Under the pieces are notes generated by a model, which was not told the DNA's origin, did no database searches, and saw nothing but the letters and a program-made list of their open reading frames with translations. Both the position numbers and the translations under genes were made by a program. 33,790 bases of DNA from Streptomyces sp. ISL-11 (GTDB lineage Bacteria; Actinomycetota; Actinomycetes; Streptomycetales; Streptomycetaceae): assembly GCF_018614525.1 (NCBI RefSeq), contig NZ_JAGGOL010000069.1, forward strand, positions 1 to 33,790. Direction: 5' to 3'. Positions within the stretch are counted from its first letter, which is position 1. Each line of letters starts with the position of its first letter. Positions 31,359 to 33,790 of this stretch are shown piece by piece.

Positions 31359-31388
31359 TTGAACCAATACTTATACCGGTATTAGTAT
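31359..31388 (+). promoter_or_regulatory. Leaderless promoter of the XRE regulator
   Basis: TTGAAC (31359-31364), 18-bp spacer and TAGTAT (31383-31388), then seven bases to the ATG at 31396. The distances predict an mRNA starting at the A of ATG; no Shine-Dalgarno sequence is present. A 22-bp palindrome covers the spacer and the -10. Confidence 0.65.
31367..31388. promoter_or_regulatory. 22-bp operator-like palindrome between map and the XRE gene
   Basis: ATACTTATACC|GGTATTAGTAT is a 22-bp inverted repeat with a single mismatch (T-T at 31372/31383), centred on ACCGGT. It overlaps the -10 of the XRE promoter and would also sit in the leader or promoter of the divergent methionine aminopeptidase gene (ATG 31334), so one bound protein could shut both. 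Its size and ACCGGT centre resemble the AREs bound by gamma-butyrolactone receptors, although the XRE protein itself is the nearest candidate. Confidence 0.65.
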
Positions 31389-31395
31389 CACGGGC

Positions 31396-31689
31396 ATGGT
31401 GAGAACTCCTTTGACTCCGTGGGAACACCGACGCGGCGAGGTCTTCGGTCTGCTGCTCCGTCAGGCACGCGGCGAACGCAGCATGGTGGAGATCGCCGCG
31501 GCGGCCGGCCTGTCCGCCGAGACCCTCCGCAAGATCGAGACCGGCCGTGCGCCGACCCCCGCCTTCTTCACCGTGGCGGCCCTGGCCGCCGTGCTCGGCC
31601 TGCCCCTGGACGAACTGGCCGCGGCCGCCATCGCGGGCGCCGGCCCGGACCTCGCGGAGCCCGGGCACACCATCGCGATGGCCGGCTGA
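31396..31689 (+). CDS. XRE-family helix-turn-helix regulator, 97 aa
   Basis: MVRTPLTPWEHRRGEVFGLLLRQARGERSMVEIAAAAGLSAETLRKIETGRAPTPAFFTVAALAAVLGLPLDELAA holds a complete Cro/C1-type helix-turn-helix (positions about 17-75), with MVEIAAAAGLS as helix 2-turn and AETLRKIETGRAP as recognition helix and following turn. The remaining 25 residues are a short acidic tail. No other domain is present. The transcript is predicted leaderless (see promoter). It is divergent from the methionine aminopeptidase gene and probably represses its own gene through the palindrome over its promoter. The XRE plus map pairing occurs in other streptomycetes as far as I recall; physiological role unknown. Confidence 0.88.
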   Translation: MVRTPLTPWEHRRGEVFGLLLRQARGERSMVEIAAAAGLSAETLRKIETGRAPTPAFFTVAALAAVLGLPLDELAAAAIAGAGPDLAEPGHTIAMAG

Positions 31690-31857
31690 GGCCCGGGGCG
31701 ATCCCGGCGGCGGGCGGGCCGCAGATGTCCGGGTGAACATGGGCCCGCCGCCGACGTGGCCCGGCCCGCCGGGGGTAGGAGTGAGGGGGTGTCATCGGTC
31801 GGATGACGGCCGCGCCCTGCCGCCGCGTCCGGCCCGCGTCCAGGAAAGGCAGGAGAC

Positions 31858-32238
31858 ATGGCGGACAACGACCTCGGACGGCTGCTCGGAGGACTGCTCG
31901 GCGATCGGGCACACCTCTTCGGCACCCTCCTCGGCACGCTCGGCAGCGACGGGGGCAGCAATCAGCTGTCCGGGCTGCTCAATCAGCTCCGCGAGGGCGG
32001 CCTCGGCGGAAAGGTCGAGAGCTGGGTGGGCAAGGGCGCGAACGAGTCCGTCAGCGGCCCCGAGGTCGCGCAGGCCCTGCCCGTCCAGGCCCTCGACCGT
32101 GTCGCGCAGCAGGAGGGCGTCACTCCGGAGCAGGCCGCCGACCGGATCGCCGACGCCCTGCCCGGGGTCGTCGACAGGCTCACCCCGAACGGCGAGGTGC
32201 CCCAGGGCTCACTGGACGACGTCATCAAGGGGCAGTAG
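31858..32238 (+). CDS. YidB/DUF937-family protein, 126 aa
   Basis: Start ATG 31858 is preceded by GGCAGGAG three bases upstream. MADNDLGRLLGGLLGDRAHLFGTLLGTLGS...NQLSGLLNQLREGGLGGKVESWVGKGANESVSGPEVAQALPVQALDRVAQQEGVTPEQAADRIADALPGVVDRLTPNGEVP is a typical YidB-like (DUF937) sequence: glycine/leucine-rich N-terminus, the GKVESWVGxGxNxSVSGxEV core and an all-helical C-terminus ending VDRLTPxGxxP. Length (about 130) is normal. Family members are small cytosolic proteins of unknown function. It stands alone; a GTCATC/GATGAC hairpin (31791-31807) lies in its upstream gap. Confidence 0.9.
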   Translation: MADNDLGRLLGGLLGDRAHLFGTLLGTLGSDGGSNQLSGLLNQLREGGLGGKVESWVGKGANESVSGPEVAQALPVQALDRVAQQEGVTPEQAADRIADALPGVVDRLTPNGEVPQGSLDDVIKGQ

Positions 32239-32432
32239 GGCGGGAGCGCCCGCCACGAAGGCGGCGCGGCGCGCGCACGGCTGCTCGGGACCGACACCCT
32301 CTCCTGGCCGTCAAGCCCTGACACGCCCGCCCGGCCCCGGACACGGCTGCGCCGGGACGGCACACGGAGAGCCACCCCTGGTGGGGGAGTCCTCCGGGCC
32401 GCCCCGGCGCGTCCGTATCGCCGTCGCGGTCG

Positions 32433-33790
32433 TCAGCCGCGGCGCTTCCCCGGGGTCGAGACCGCGCCCGAGCCCTCCGCGAGCTTCCACTCGCGGTGCA
32501 GGGAACCGAGCGGAATGGGCTTCTGGAAGATCGGCGTGTCGAAGATCTTCAGCTGGACCTGGAGGGCCCCGCTCAGATCGAAGCCGCCGTAAGCCTTCCA
32601 CTGGCCGGACACGGAGGCGCTGCCGTCGGTCGCGCCGGTGGCTTGGGCTTCCCCCTCCGCCCGCAGGTACGGGGCGAGGTCGGCGTTCACGCCGACGGTT
32701 CCGTACAGCCCGAGGCTCGCCTCGGCGCCGAGGGCGGCCTTCACCTTGCCCGTCGCCGTCACCGTCGCCCGGGGCGAGGTGGCCGACAGCGTGGAGGTGT
32801 TGACCGCTGTCCAGCCCTTGGCGTGGGTGTAGTCGCCGCCGACGCGGAACCCACCCTTGAGGTCCTGCTTGATGTCGACGTTCACGCGTCCGTCCGCGTC
32901 CACCTGGAGGTAGCACGTCAGGCCGACGTTGACGACGACCGGCACCGGCCCGACCTGGATGACGGGCGCGGCCTTGAGCTTGGCGAAGGGCACCCGCAGC
33001 GGCTTGCCCTCCGTGGTCGCGGCGGCCTGGCCCTTGAACTCCCAGCCGGACGTCCAGTCGCCGGACAGCGACAGGGACGCGGCCCCGGGCGCGCCGAAGC
33101 CGGCCCCTCCCCGCCCGTCGTACGAGAAGTCGACCTCGGGAGCCAGCTGGACGAACCCGGAGGCCGACGCGGCGGCGGACACCGGAGCGTCCTTCGCGGT
33201 GGCGACCGAGGTGCCCACGTCGATGCGGAGGCTGCCCATCGGCACCTTCGCGCCGTGGGGGCCGAAGCGCACGTCGCCGGTCTTGGCCCACGACACCTTC
33301 GTGCCCTGGACGAGCGGTTCGACCGTGACGGCGGACGGGTCGACGGGCACCCGGCCGTCGGCCTTGGAGTCGCCGAGCAGCGCACCGAGGGTGGCCGGGG
33401 CCGTGTCGACCTCGGTGCCCTTCTCGGTCTTGCCCCGCACCTGGGTGACCTTGGCCAGGACGCCGTCGGGAGCGCCGGGCGTCGGCGCGCTGGCGATGAT
33501 GTCACCGACGGCCACCGGGGCGTTCCGCTCCTTCGCCCCCGCGCCGGTGGCGGGGGAGGACGGAGCGGTGGGGTGCGCGAGCGAGGGCTTCCCGGACGCC
33601 CGCGCGGCCCCGGAGATGACGGCCCGTCCGCTGTGACGGTCGTAGGAGGCGACCTTCAGCGAGGACTTCTCCGCCTGCCGACCGCCACCGGCCGGGTGTG
33701 CCACGGCACTCGGCGCGGCCGCGCCATCGGGAGCCGCCTTGACGGCGAGCTGCTGGGCCGCCGCCGCGGGCGGCGTGGCGGCCGCCGGCT
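32433..33790 (-). CDS. Large secreted beta-rich protein, 5' end outside the window
   Basis: The frame stays open to the window edge with an Ala/Pro-rich sequence (PAAATPPAAAAQQLAVKAAP) upstream of the first internal GTG at 33704, so the N-terminus, including a presumed signal peptide, is missing. The visible 450 residues have a leader domain (SSLKVASYDRHSGRAVISGAARASG, VAVGDIIASAPTPGAPDGVLAKVTQV) and then repeated strand-rich blocks: VPMGSLRIDVGTSVA, FVQLAPEVDFSYDGRGG, ASLSLSGDWTSGWEFKGQAAA, INVDIKQDLKGGFRVGGDYTHAKGW, ASLGLYGTVGVNADLAPYL and FDLSGALQVQLKIFDTPIFQKPIPLGS. It has few Cys and no catalytic motif. I think it is an exported, probably surface-associated or matrix protein; I do not recognise the family. 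Confidence 0.75.
   Translation of the reverse strand, partial: PAAATPPAAAAQQLAVKAAPDGAAAPSAVAHPAGGGRQAEKSSLKVASYDRHSGRAVISGAARASGKPSLAHPTAPSSPATGAGAKERNAPVAVGDIIASAPTPGAPDGVLAKVTQVRGKTEKGTEVDTAPATLGALLGDSKADGRVPVDPSAVTVEPLVQGTKVSWAKTGDVRFGPHGAKVPMGSLRIDVGTSVATAKDAPVSAAASASGFVQLAPEVDFSYDGRGGAGFGAPGAASLSLSGDWTSGWEFKGQAAATTEGKPLRVPFAKLKAAPVIQVGPVPVVVNVGLTCYLQVDADGRVNVDIKQDLKGGFRVGGDYTHAKGWTAVNTSTLSATSPRATVTATGKVKAALGAEASLGLYGTVGVNADLAPYLRAEGEAQATGATDGSASVSGQWKAYGGFDLSGALQVQLKIFDTPIFQKPIPLGSLHREWKLAEGSGAVSTPGKRRG

Noticed and set aside
1..33790. CRISPR arrays or rRNA genes
   Set aside because: No regularly spaced direct repeats and no rRNA-like sequence were seen.

Overview
The window is about 72% GC with the strong third-position GC bias, Shine-Dalgarno use, Tat and Sec secreted proteins, a SARP/AfsR regulator and a single TTA codon expected of a Streptomyces (or close relative) chromosome. 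It reads as an accessory or arm-like stretch: many short operons, several regulators, secreted proteins and some mobile-element debris. No replication, ribosomal or other core housekeeping block is present apart from a methionine aminopeptidase copy.

Layout. 1-4247: a DUF998 membrane protein (cut by the window edge), a frameshifted small secreted protein, a 2OG-Fe(II) oxygenase and a NarL-type two-component pair whose kinase is frameshifted. 4568-8299: a GT4 glycosyltransferase, a small membrane protein, a Tat-type class A beta-lactamase and an IclR-like regulator. 8667-13733: a secreted protein, a metallo-beta-lactamase-fold hydrolase on a probable leaderless promoter, a secreted protein that looks like an exported effector with an unknown cytosolic neighbour, and an AraC regulator. 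13752-16298: a D-glutamate cyclase-like protein divergent from an orphan LanC-like protein, with clear operator-like repeats between them. 16299-18139: mobile debris (transposase fragment, integrase fused to a DUF6262 fragment) around a TTA-containing DinB gene. 18149-23127: SARP/AfsR regulator, SpoIIE-type phosphatase, class 3 lipase. 23134-26441: a carbamoyltransferase with a 42-residue companion and a second 2OG oxygenase. 26593-30544: a tRNA-like RNA followed by a membrane esterase and an MprF-type aminoacyl-lipid synthase. 30567-33790: methionine aminopeptidase, a divergent XRE regulator, a YidB-like protein and a large secreted protein cut by the window edge.

The most striking element is at 26593-26671. 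Four helices and almost all conserved tertiary positions of a tRNA are present, but in circularly permuted order: the 3' half (anticodon 3' strand, variable loop, T arm, acceptor 3' strand, A73) comes first, then a 5-nt linker, then the 5' half (acceptor 5' strand, U8-A9, D arm, anticodon 5' strand). A 10-bp perfect inverted repeat replaces the anticodon arm. The acceptor stem carries G3:U70 and A73, the identity set of tRNA-Ala. A promoter places the predicted transcription start on the first base of the element, and the downstream two-gene operon (esterase and aminoacyl-tRNA-dependent lipid synthase, ATGA overlap) is exactly the type of system that consumes aminoacyl-tRNA. The idea offered is a dedicated, non-decoding alanine tRNA (or a tRNA-mimic leader) serving lipid aminoacylation.
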